From Vibrio campbellii CAIM 519 = NBRC 15631 = ATCC 25920 (GTDB lineage: Bacteria > Pseudomonadota > Gammaproteobacteria > Enterobacterales > Vibrionaceae): DNA of 64,000 nt. Below, one piece after another: positions 34,939 through 42,891 of the stretch. Under the pieces are notes generated by a model that was not told the origin of the DNA, did not search any database, and saw only the letters and a program-made list of their open reading frames with translations. Each line of letters opens with the position of its first letter. Position 1 is the first letter of the stretch. Made by a program: the position numbers and the translations under genes. Location: contig NZ_CP015864.1 in the NCBI RefSeq assembly GCF_002163755.1, forward strand, positions 1,736,001-1,800,000. The letters run 5' to 3'.

Positions 34939-36091
34939 GAGCAGGCATAGGAATAAATAGTATTAGAGACAAGCTGATTACGCCACCTATTGCTAACATA
35001 AACACCAACATATTCAGCGCATTAACGCCGATGAACCCCATAAACCAGATGTAGAGGGCAGAGCAACATACTTGAGCGATGCCCAGCAGTGAGCTTGCTA
35101 CACCAGCATGCAGAGAGAAAGGGCTGAGCGCTTGACTCATAGCCACGCCAAAGCCAATCGAGAAGCCAGCGCAAATTAGCCCAAATCCGAATAAGTAAAA
35201 TGGGATTCCCCATTGGTTTAGATGCGCAAAACCAATCACCATCGCAGCACTGACAAGCAAGGTTTGCGAAATCAACATCAGAGTACGTTGCTTAAAGTAA
35301 GACAAAGCCAATGGCGCAGAGAAAGAAGTGATCATACTGACTAATGCTGTGCCAGCCATGACCGAAGAGTAGCCACCACGATCAAAACCAAGTTCGCCCA
35401 TCACCAGCATTGGAGAGACATCCACGTAGGTAAGAATGGTGGTCACGCCAATGGCAGTAATGATGAGTCGGCTGATAAAAAAGCGTTCACAGAAGTTTTC
35501 TTGGTTAGAAGCTGAAGCGGTGTTTTGTTGTGGGATGACGCTAGGTTTCGATTCTTTCAGCACCAAGACTGAAAGCAAACAAACCACCACACCCATGCCT
35601 GCCATAGTGGTAAACAGACTCTGCCAAGGGAATTTAAGCATGATCAAGTGCCCAATCACTGGCGCGATGACCGGAATGATGCAGGTAATGCCGTTGAGCA
35701 TAGATAGCACTGTAGGGCGGCGTTTATCATCCAACGTGTCTCTTAGAATGGCAAAAGCAACCACGTAACAAGAGCCTGCTCCAATACCTTGGGCAAAACG
35801 TGAGATTAAAAATGCAGTGGATTGCTCAGCCATGCTACCAAGCAGTGATGCCGCAATGAAGATCGCAGCGCCAACCATAGCCATGGGTTTGCGGCCAATG
35901 GAATCGGCAATCTTGCCTGCAAATAGCATAGTGGCTGCCATTCCCGCGAGATAGATAGAGAACGCGATATGTAATTGTGACTCGTTGGCGTGTAAATCGG
36001 CTGCAATTTGTGGCAAACCTACAAGGTAAAGATCAATCGCGGTAGGATAGAGTAATACAAGGGAAAAACTACAAAGCAGAAAACGGAACAT
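34901..36091 (-). CDS. MFS multidrug transporter, Bcr/CflA type
   Basis: Twelve-helix drug:H+ antiporter of the inner membrane, 396 residues. The start at 36091 (MFRFLLCSFSLVLLYPTAID) has GAGG upstream and begins directly with helix 1. The A-motif between helices 2 and 3 reads AGKIADSIGRKPMAMVGAA. The start of helix 1 'PTAIDLYLVGLPQIAADL' is typical of Bcr/CflA proteins, and the C-motif-like region is GITCIIPVIAPVIGHLI. It is followed by an overlapping LysR gene and divergent from an acetyltransferase gene. Confidence 0.92.
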   Translation of the reverse strand: MFRFLLCSFSLVLLYPTAIDLYLVGLPQIAADLHANESQLHIAFSIYLAGMAATMLFAGKIADSIGRKPMAMVGAAIFIAASLLGSMAEQSTAFLISRFAQGIGAGSCYVVAFAILRDTLDDKRRPTVLSMLNGITCIIPVIAPVIGHLIMLKFPWQSLFTTMAGMGVVVCLLSVLVLKESKPSVIPQQNTASASNQENFCERFFISRLIITAIGVTTILTYVDVSPMLVMGELGFDRGGYSSVMAGTALVSMITSFSAPLALSYFKQRTLMLISQTLLVSAAMVIGFAHLNQWGIPFYLFGFGLICAGFSIGFGVAMSQALSPFSLHAGVASSLLGIAQVCCSALYIWFMGFIGVNALNMLVFMLAIGGVISLSLILFIPMPAHESHYEEVTSSS

Positions 36092-36223
36092 AATAACCTC
36101 ACTGACAATTGGCGAGGATAATAAAATGTGAAACGTTTGCCTGCGAGTGGGAATTACGACCGTAGGTATTTCCATTTACGACATACCCTGTATGAATCGA
36201 ATGTAAATTAAACAAGGATGACC

Positions 36224-36694
36224 ATGATTACTATTGAAAAGTATACGCCATGTCGACACGCTCAAACCATTGAGCTGCAAGTCTTGGAAGATCAAGCTCA
36301 GTTTACGGTTGAGAATATTGGTAAGCGGTTGGAAAGTCTTAAACCGACAGAGCTGCCTCATTTGATCCTTGAAGATGATCGTGTCGTCGGGTTCTTTTTA
36401 TTTGATGCTGCGTACAGTGAAGATTATGACTTTTGCCCTCAAAGAAGTTTAGGTGTTCGCTCATTACTGGTGGATCATCGCCATCAAGGCAAAGGTATTG
36501 CGAAGCAAGCAATCGGGCTGTTTGGGGATTTTGTTAAGTTGCATTACCCAACGTTTGAATTTCTCTACCTAACGGTTAATTGTCGAAACGTCCCCGCCTA
36601 CCAGTGTTACCTAAAGGCGGGCTTTGAAGATACTAACGAGCTGTATCATGGTGGTCCGGTTGGGCCTCAGCACATCATGCGACAAGGGTTGTAA
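36224..36694 (+). CDS. GNAT-family N-acetyltransferase
   Basis: A protein of 156 residues. It has the acetyl-CoA loop RSLLVDHRHQGKGIAKQAIG (residues about 82-101), with R/Q-x-x-G-x-G as QGKGIA. The following strand is LYLTVNCRNVPAYQCYLKAGFED, the usual late motif with Asn and Tyr. The substrate is unknown; the form is close to small-molecule acetyltransferases such as diamine types. The start at 36224 is chosen for AAGG spacing; another ATG lies two codons earlier. Confidence 0.88.
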   Translation: MITIEKYTPCRHAQTIELQVLEDQAQFTVENIGKRLESLKPTELPHLILEDDRVVGFFLFDAAYSEDYDFCPQRSLGVRSLLVDHRHQGKGIAKQAIGLFGDFVKLHYPTFEFLYLTVNCRNVPAYQCYLKAGFEDTNELYHGGPVGPQHIMRQGL

Positions 36695-36785
36695 AGAAGA
36701 ACAAAGCAATAGATTGTACTTACTAAAGTTTTGCAATAAATTTGATGCAATTGAATGAATAACCACGAACTCTCAAGGAAGACAT

Positions 36786-37244
36786 GTGAACATTGAAGTC
36801 GATAATTTAGAAAGAGCAGAGGTCATTGCGCTGCTAGAAGAGCATTTGCAAGATATGTATGCCACGTCGCCACCAGAGAGCGTACATGCGTTAGATTTGG
36901 ATAGACTGAAAGCGCCAGAAGTGACATTTTGGACTGGATGGAGAGAGAAACAGCTACTTGGTTGTGCTGCGATTAAGGAATTGGACGAGCAACACGCAGA
37001 GCTGAAATCAATGCGCACTACGCCATCGGCAAGAGGCCAAGGTGTGGCGTCTCAATTATTGATTCATGTGATTGAGCAAGCAAAGCAAAAAGGGCTACGA
37101 CGATTAAGCCTAGAAACGGGTTCGATGGAATTTTTTGAGCCTGCCCGTCTGCTGTATGAGAAACATGGCTTTGTCTACTGTAAGCCGTTCGGGGATTACG
37201 AACTCGATCCGAACAGCCAATTTATGACCCTAGAGCTGAGCTAG
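36786..37244 (+). CDS. GNAT-family N-acetyltransferase
   Basis: A protein of 152 residues beginning at a GTG (36786) just after AAGGAAG. It has the acetyl-CoA loop LKSMRTTPSARGQGVASQLL (about residues 73-92) and LSLETGSMEFFEPARLLYEK then HGFVYCKPFGDY. The segment LQDMYATSPPESVHALDLDR near the N-terminus is found in the YjdJ/PhnO-like subset. It lies 90 bases after another GNAT gene on the same strand. Substrate unknown. Confidence 0.88.
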   Translation: MNIEVDNLERAEVIALLEEHLQDMYATSPPESVHALDLDRLKAPEVTFWTGWREKQLLGCAAIKELDEQHAELKSMRTTPSARGQGVASQLLIHVIEQAKQKGLRRLSLETGSMEFFEPARLLYEKHGFVYCKPFGDYELDPNSQFMTLELS

Positions 37245-37279
37245 GGCCATGGATTTTTAGCAAACGAAATGCAGCGGTT

Positions 37280-37792
37280 TTAGAAGTTCAAATTGAAATT
37301 AATGGTTGGTGTGAGCAGTTGTGAACGCTCATCTGCTAGCCTTTTTCTCTTTTCTTTTAATCGCTTAGAATTTTCTTTATCAGGATTGTTGTCTAGCTGA
37401 TTGTCGATAACCGAGATTTCGGTATCGATTTGTTGGATACGCTGTTGGCGTTGATATTCCTGACGACCTAATTGGTAATTTTCAAGAAATTGCTTGTTGC
37501 TGCATACGCCATAATATTCTCTGCCCTCACTTCCCACGGTGTAACCGTTGTCTGGAGAGCAATAGATGATGGTGCCTTTATCGAAGCCTTCTTTCCACTG
37601 CGCGCGATTTGGAGTCACCCCGGCCTCGTTACAGTCTTCGGTATAACTATTAATAATGCTTGGCGCGTTGCCGTTTAAGCCATTTTGGTATCCGACGTTG
37701 TACCAGTCCGCGGTTTTACATTCTTCGGGAGACATGCTGGCACAGCCAGAGAGCAAAGTGATTAACGTTAAGGGGAGTAGTGCTCTTTTCAT
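37280..37792 (-). CDS. DUF2799 lipoprotein
   Basis: Outer- or inner-membrane lipoprotein of 170 residues with lipobox LLSGC at residues 14-18. Several features fit DUF2799: the cysteine pattern (SPEECKTADWYNVGYQNGLNG, YTEDCNEAG, IIYCSPDNGY, GVCSNKQF) and repeated 'W..G...G..G' segments. A coiled-coil tail follows (RQQRIQQIDTEISVIDNQLD). Function unknown. Confidence 0.85.
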   Translation of the reverse strand: MKRALLPLTLITLLSGCASMSPEECKTADWYNVGYQNGLNGNAPSIINSYTEDCNEAGVTPNRAQWKEGFDKGTIIYCSPDNGYTVGSEGREYYGVCSNKQFLENYQLGRQEYQRQQRIQQIDTEISVIDNQLDNNPDKENSKRLKEKRKRLADERSQLLTPTINFNLNF

Positions 37793-38045
37793 CCGTTATT
37801 GTCCTTTAAATTGATTCCAACCAAAGAGTGTAAAATGAACACTGTTCATATCAATGGGTGAAATCATTGTATTCGCAAATGTAGTGAGTCATCAGTGCGG
37901 GTGATAAGTTCCATTATTTGAATGAATTTTGTTTTATTAATATCTCTCGCGGATTTTGCCATTGCTGTATCAATCCGATAGCCTCTGCATCAAAGTAAGG
38001 GATAACCCCAACACAAAAATAAATATCGTCAACGAGGTTAAGACA

Positions 38046-38756
38046 ATGAGCGACCAATCAACTGTCGTTATTATTGAGGATGAATCTGCTATTGCAGAAA
38101 ACCTCATTCATGTATTAGAGATGGATGGCTATCATGCGGCGTGGTTTGCAACGGCAGGCGAGGGTTTAGCTTTTTTGCAACAAAACCCAGCAGCGTTACT
38201 TGTGTTGGATGTTGGTTTACCGGATGGCAATGGTTTTGAATTGTGCAAAACCATCCGTGAGTTTTCTGATATTCCGATTATCTTTCTCACTGCAAGAAGC
38301 GATGAAATTGAACGTGTAGTGGGCTTGGAGATTGGCGCGGATGATTACGTGACTAAGCCATTTAGCCCGCGTGAAATGTTGGCTCGTATTAAACTTCGAA
38401 TCAAAGCTAAAGCGCCGATGATGGAGCACAAACCGGAGTCTGTGACTGTTCCAGAACAACCTCAATTGAGCCATGACTTGGTTGCGCAAAACTTCGACTA
38501 TGGTATTGGCGGGCAAATGCTTGGGTTAACTGCGGTGGAGTTCAAGATCCTCAATAAACTGATTTCTGTCTCTTCCAATGTATTGAGTCGAGAGCAGCTT
38601 ATGATCGCTGCTGATATGGCGCCAGAGGCTGCATATGAGCGTAATATCGATACCCACATCAAAGCGATTCGCCACAAGTTGAAGCCGGTTGAGATGTCTG
38701 AACGCATCTGTACTAAGCGTGGCTTTGGGTACTTTTACTGCATTAAAGGTGAATGA
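38046..38756 (+). CDS. creB: Response regulator CreB
   Basis: OmpR-family two-component regulator of 236 residues. The receiver domain holds the acidic pocket IIEDES, phospho-acceptor Asp in VLDVGLPDGNG (about residue 56) and the conserved Lys in YVTKPFSPRE (about 104). The C-terminal winged helix contains LTAVEFKILNKLI and the recognition-helix region YERNIDTHIKAIRHKLKP. The start at 38046 (MSDQSTVVIIEDE) has GAGG upstream. The ATGA overlap with creC gives tight coupling. In E. coli and Aeromonas CreBC/BlrAB answers to growth state and beta-lactam-type wall stress. Confidence 0.9.
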   Translation: MSDQSTVVIIEDESAIAENLIHVLEMDGYHAAWFATAGEGLAFLQQNPAALLVLDVGLPDGNGFELCKTIREFSDIPIIFLTARSDEIERVVGLEIGADDYVTKPFSPREMLARIKLRIKAKAPMMEHKPESVTVPEQPQLSHDLVAQNFDYGIGGQMLGLTAVEFKILNKLISVSSNVLSREQLMIAADMAPEAAYERNIDTHIKAIRHKLKPVEMSERICTKRGFGYFYCIKGE

Positions 38757-40198
38757 TGAATCGCTGGCCGAAGATCCCGCTTGGACTCAGACTGTTTTTT
38801 CTCTACTTCATCTTAGTCGGAATGACGGCTTACATGGTGAGTAAAACTGTCGTCCAAGAGCTTAAGCCAACTGTGCGTCAAACCACCGAAGAGACGCTGG
38901 TGGATATGGCGAACTTACTCGCGGTATTGGCTGAAGAGGACGTCGCGAACGACAAGTTATCTGAGAGTCGCTTTTCCAAACTGCTAGCGGCTTATGGGCA
39001 GCGAGAACCTCAAGCGCGCATTTGGGAAATCGGCAAAAAAGCGATTAACCATCGAATTTACATAACTGATAAACAAGGCATTGTGATTGCAGATTCTTGG
39101 CAGCAAGATGTAGGCAAAGACTACTCGCAATGGAATGATGTGTATCTCACGTTGCGTGGTCAATACGGCGCGCGCAGTACCATTGAAGACCCGAAAGATC
39201 CACTCTCAACCGTTATGCACGTTGCTGCGCCCATTTACCACAAAGGCGAAATCATTGGCAGCGTAACGGTGGCAAAATCCAATCGCTCAGTACAACCTTT
39301 CATCGATCTCTCTAAACGCAATGTGTTGTTTTGGATGGTGTGGATGAGTGGCTTAGTGCTACTGGCAGGGGCATTGTTTGCTTGGCGAATTCACTCGGCA
39401 CTGAACAAGCTAGAAGACTACGCGACCAAAATGGGTGAGGGCGAAAAGGTCTCTAAGCCTACATTTCGTATCTTCTATGAGTACGGCACGCTAAGCGACG
39501 CATTGGAGAAAATGCGCAACCAACTCGACGGCAAACAATATGTGGAAGAGTACGTACAGACGCTGACTCATGAGCTGAAAAGTCCGTTATCAGCGATTAA
39601 AGGCGCGAGTGAAATATTGCAAATGCCGTTGCCTGAAGAAAAGGTCACGCGCTTTGCTGGCAACATTGAGCGAGAAAGCGACCGCATGCAGTCATTGATT
39701 GATAAGTTGCTAGAACTTGCTCGTCTTGAAAAGCGCCCCGAGCTAGAGCAAGTCGAAGCTATCTCGCTAAAACAAATGGTCAATGAAGTGGTTCAATCGG
39801 CGGATGCGCGTTTGAGTGCTAAGTCGGTCACTGCCAACATCCAAATTGATGACCATCTCGCCGTGCTTGGTGATGCCTTCTTACTGAAACAAGCCGTTTT
39901 TAACTTGATGGATAATGCGCTGGATTTTGTTCATTCAGATGGAGGTATTGAATGGAAAGCTGAGGTCACGAAAGAGAAAGTGTGCCTATCGATTTTCAAT
40001 TCAGGTCCTCACATTCCCGACTACGCGATACCTCGTTTGACCGAGCGCTTCTACTCCCTCGCTCGGGAAAATGGCGTTAAGAGCACTGGGCTTGGGCTTA
40101 ATTTTGTTGAGCAAGTGGTCAAGCTGCACAAAGGTAAGTTACAAGTAGAAAACGTCGATTCTGGTGTGAAAGTGACCTTGATTTTACCAACTCCATAG
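38753..40198 (+). CDS. creC: Sensor histidine kinase CreC
   Basis: Inner-membrane sensor of 481 residues. The first membrane helix is FFLYFILVGMTAYMVSK, the periplasmic sensing part covers about residues 35-185, and the second helix is VLFWMVWMSGLVLLAGALFAW (about 187-207). The H-box is QTLTHELKSPLSAIKGASEI near residue 270. The N-box is FNLMDNALDF and the G-boxes GVKSTGLGLNFV. It is co-transcribed with creB (ATGA overlap) and followed 75 bases later by creD. Confidence 0.92.
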   Translation: MMNRWPKIPLGLRLFFLYFILVGMTAYMVSKTVVQELKPTVRQTTEETLVDMANLLAVLAEEDVANDKLSESRFSKLLAAYGQREPQARIWEIGKKAINHRIYITDKQGIVIADSWQQDVGKDYSQWNDVYLTLRGQYGARSTIEDPKDPLSTVMHVAAPIYHKGEIIGSVTVAKSNRSVQPFIDLSKRNVLFWMVWMSGLVLLAGALFAWRIHSALNKLEDYATKMGEGEKVSKPTFRIFYEYGTLSDALEKMRNQLDGKQYVEEYVQTLTHELKSPLSAIKGASEILQMPLPEEKVTRFAGNIERESDRMQSLIDKLLELARLEKRPELEQVEAISLKQMVNEVVQSADARLSAKSVTANIQIDDHLAVLGDAFLLKQAVFNLMDNALDFVHSDGGIEWKAEVTKEKVCLSIFNSGPHIPDYAIPRLTERFYSLARENGVKSTGLGLNFVEQVVKLHKGKLQVENVDSGVKVTLILPTP

Positions 40199-40273
40199 AA
40201 ACTCCACATTAGCTCCATTCGTTCTCCAAATTGCTGATTTAGATTACTCCCATCAGCAAATGGAGAATGAAAT

Positions 40274-41614
40274 ATGAAAAAGATCCTCAATAACCAACTC
40301 GGCACGAAGTTCTCCTTCGTGCTGTTTTTGTTTGTTTTACTGCAAATCCCACTTTCAATGGTCACAGGGCTGATCTCAGAACGCTCATATCGCCAAGATG
40401 AAGTCAGAAATGACATCGCACGCAGCAGCAGCGGCGAACAGCGCATCATTGGTCCATTCATCATGGTTAACTACACCGAAACCAGTTACCGAGATGACAA
40501 AGTACAGATTAAAGAGCGTCGTAAATTCCTCCTACCTAGCACTTTTGATATGAGCGCAAATCTGGACAGTTTTGAAAAGTACCGAGGTATTTACCGTGCG
40601 CGTTTATACAAAGCGCAAGTGTCGCTGAAAGGCGCTTTTGATGCAGACGATGTCGCGGCGTTGCAGGGGCTTGATATTGAAAACATGAGTCTAGTGGTTG
40701 GCATTGAAGACAGCCGCGGATTGATTCGTTTGGATGACATGACCATGGCGAGTGCTGATATCGAAGTCGCACCGGGAACAGGGCTAGACCAGTTACCACA
40801 AGGCTTCCACAATGCTCTGACACTTGCAGACCTAAACACAGAGCAACCTTTGGCGTTCGATCTTAACTTCTTGCTGCAAGGGATGGGGCAGCTTCAAGTC
40901 ACACCAATCGGCAGTCAAACAACGGTTGAGCTCTCTTCAGCTTGGGCACATCCAAGCTTTATCGGTGATTACTTACCGGTGTCGTCAGAAGTATCTGAAG
41001 ATGGATTTAACGCACAATGGGCGAGCAACAATTTCTCAACCAATATCGCGCAGCTGTTCCAAAGCTGTTTGTCATCTAATCACGCTTGTCACGAGCTTGA
41101 ACAGCGACAAATGGGCGTAGATTTGATTGATCCCGTGGACCACTATCTGAAATCTCACCGAGCAGTGAACTATTCACTGTTGGTTATCACATTAGTATTT
41201 GCGAGTTTCTTCTTGCTGGAGCTGTTCCAAGCGCGTCCGGTTCACCCAGTACAATACGGCTTTATTGGTCTGGCTTTAGCGCTTTTCTATCTGTTGCTGA
41301 TTTCGATGAGTGAACACCTCGGCTTCAACTGGGCATATGTGGTGTCGGCAGTCGCATCGACTGGGCTTTTAAGTGTGTACGTGAGCGGTATGTTGAGTAA
41401 CACCAAACACGGCGCGATATTCGGAGCGTGTTTGCTCACTCTTTATGGATTGCTGTTTGGCTTGCTACAAGCAGAGAGTTACGCATTGGTCATGGGGACA
41501 TTACTGTGTTTCGCGATTTTGAGCTTCACTATGGTCATTACACGCAACATCGACTGGTACGCACGAAATAAGAAAGTGGAAGAAAGCGCAGAGGCGAATC
41601 ATGAAGATGTTTAA
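40274..41614 (+). CDS. creD: Inner-membrane protein CreD
   Basis: Target and accessory protein of the CreBC system, 446 residues. N-terminal helix FVLFLFVLLQIPLSMVTGLI is followed by a large periplasmic domain, with RRKFLLPSTFDMSANLDS then KYRGIYRARLYKAQVSLKG typical of CreD. The C-terminal third holds five or so helices starting at LLVITLVFASFFLLELFQ after HRAVNYS. In Aeromonas and Stenotrophomonas CreD links to envelope integrity and beta-lactam response. The 3' end overlaps the DUF2809 gene. Confidence 0.92.
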   Translation: MKKILNNQLGTKFSFVLFLFVLLQIPLSMVTGLISERSYRQDEVRNDIARSSSGEQRIIGPFIMVNYTETSYRDDKVQIKERRKFLLPSTFDMSANLDSFEKYRGIYRARLYKAQVSLKGAFDADDVAALQGLDIENMSLVVGIEDSRGLIRLDDMTMASADIEVAPGTGLDQLPQGFHNALTLADLNTEQPLAFDLNFLLQGMGQLQVTPIGSQTTVELSSAWAHPSFIGDYLPVSSEVSEDGFNAQWASNNFSTNIAQLFQSCLSSNHACHELEQRQMGVDLIDPVDHYLKSHRAVNYSLLVITLVFASFFLLELFQARPVHPVQYGFIGLALALFYLLLISMSEHLGFNWAYVVSAVASTGLLSVYVSGMLSNTKHGAIFGACLLTLYGLLFGLLQAESYALVMGTLLCFAILSFTMVITRNIDWYARNKKVEESAEANHEDV

Positions 41615-42029
41615 GCGAGCCACTCTCGCTGGTCGGCCAAGCGATATGGTGATAGAGACGTCCGCTATCCACTTGCAATTTTCTGCAAAAAATGGACTCA
41701 GAAGCTTGGTGTGTTTTATCGCATTGGTCGTTATCGCGCTCTTTGTTCGAGACAGCTTTATTCGTCCGACATTTGGCGATGTTCTGGTTGTGGTTTGGCT
41801 CTACTACTTTCTCGCAAGCTTGTTTTCCATGTCCGTTAACTGGCTGGTTTCATTGGTGGTGTTGATTGCGTTTGCCGTCGAGTTGGGGCAATTGTTACAG
41901 GTTGCTGTTTGGCTTGGTATCGAACCTTCATCGCCTCTGGCTGTAATTTTGGGCGCCACATTTGATTGGAAAGATCTGCTAGCTTACTGCATCGGAGGTT
42001 TACTGTGTTGGTGGATGGAAAAGAAATGA
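41601..42029 (+). CDS. DUF2809 membrane protein
   Basis: Small inner-membrane protein of 142 residues with four predicted helices (SLVCFIALVVIALFV; VLVVVWLYYFLASLF; WLVSLVVLIAFAVELGQLLQ; DLLAYCIGGLLCWWM). The motifs FGDVLVVVWLYYF and ELGQLLQ...DWKDLLAYCIG match DUF2809 (VanZ-like). It overlaps creD by 14 bases, so it is part of the cre operon here; a role with CreD in the envelope is inferred only from context. Confidence 0.85.
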   Translation: MKMFKRATLAGRPSDMVIETSAIHLQFSAKNGLRSLVCFIALVVIALFVRDSFIRPTFGDVLVVVWLYYFLASLFSMSVNWLVSLVVLIAFAVELGQLLQVAVWLGIEPSSPLAVILGATFDWKDLLAYCIGGLLCWWMEKK

Positions 42030-42186
42030 AAACCGAGCTGAAAGCAATTACTTTGCCAAGCCGACTCCGCTATTCCAAACGAGGTATTCGTAAGAGGTTC
42101 AAAATCAGTTTACTCAAGCGCGTGTACCTTTGGTCACTGACCAATAGAGAGCTGCTATAGCGCTACTTCTTTATCTGAAACACAAA

Positions 42187-42235
42187 AGGGAATCTTAAAC
42201 TCACCGGCGCACAGGGTGAGTGAAGATTCCCTTTA
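42187..42235. terminator. Strong bidirectional terminator after the cre operon
   Basis: AGGGAATCTT..ACTCACC / GGGTGAGT..AGATTCCCTTTATT long stem, after DUF2809 and before the leftward fsa remnant. Confidence 0.85.
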
Positions 42236-42268
42236 TTATTCATTGAGACGTCTAGCTGCTACTTTTAA

Positions 42269-42510
42269 TTAGCTTTCAAATGAAAGTTTCTCGCCAAACG
42301 TCTCTTTCCAGTCTTTATCGAACTGTGCAAACGCCGGTTTTACTGCTGGGTGAGCGAACATTTGTGCCGCCACATCGGTTGGTAATGTAATGGCTTCGAT
42401 GCCCAGTTTCATCACCTCCATCGCTTGTTGAGTGTTCTTGAGGCTGGGCTGCCAAAATCTTCGCTGGTAGTTGGTTTTGATCGAGCAACAATTCAAGATC
42501 GTTGTTATGG
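42269..42510 (-). pseudogene. fsa: Fructose-6-phosphate aldolase (fsa), 3' remnant
   Basis: The 3' end of a transaldolase-like fructose-6-phosphate aldolase. On the minus strand NDLELLLDQNQLPAKILAA continues, after a one-base shift in a CCC run near 42450, into SLKNTQQAMEVMKLGIEAIT and LPTDVAAQMFAHPAVKPAFA to the stop at 42269. Complete enzymes have about 220 residues; only about 75 codons survive. The 5' half, including the Schiff-base lysine region, is absent beyond about 42510, where unrelated plus-strand coding sequence begins. Confidence 0.75.
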
Positions 42511-42628
42511 TTTGTTTACTGATGAGCAGCAAGAAATCTTAGCCAGCACCATCATTAAAGTCGAAGGCAACATGACTTCGGGTGATGCACAAGACGACAT
42601 CATCGCTCGAACCGGGCACGAGCTGTAA
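42510..42628 (+). pseudogene. 3' remnant of an unidentified gene beside fsa
   Basis: From about 42510 a plus-strand frame reads LFTDEQQEILASTIIKVEGN then MTSGDAQDDIIARTGHEL and stop, followed by a good terminator. It looks like the natural C-terminus of a soluble protein, but no start or N-terminal part exists because the frame runs straight into antisense fsa sequence. I cannot name the family. Together with the fsa remnant it marks a deletion that removed the 5' ends of two divergent genes. Confidence 0.5.
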
Positions 42629-42647
42629 GTACACTCACTAAGTAAAA

Positions 42648-42673
42648 CAAAAAGCACCGATTGGTGCCTTTTT
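42648..42673 (+). terminator. Terminator after the deletion scar
   Basis: AAAAAGCACCGATTGGTGCCTTTTT: stem GGCACC/GGTGCC with T-run. Confidence 0.75.
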
Positions 42674-42891
42674 CATGTGTCCTGTAAATGTGAATGAGTC
42701 GAGACATATGGCGCTTGATTGAGGCCGCTATCCATATCCCCCCCATACTCGTCGAATAATAATTTGTTGAATTGCATTCTTTCTATTTATATTTGAGATC
42801 GCTCAACTAACTGTTAAATAACAAATTGTAATGATATTTAAGCCTGTTAGTATTCGTTGATTATGCATTTTGTGTTATATGGAGATTTGCA

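Noticed and set aside
38046..40273. cre-tag (TTCAC-N6-TTCAC) sites before creB or creD
   Set aside because: I searched both intergenic regions by eye and found no paired TTCAC repeats at the right spacing.
42010..42160. Small ORF after DUF2809 encoding a basic peptide
   Set aside because: It overlaps the DUF2809 frame, lacks a separate ribosome-binding site and shows no recognisable pattern; probably chance.
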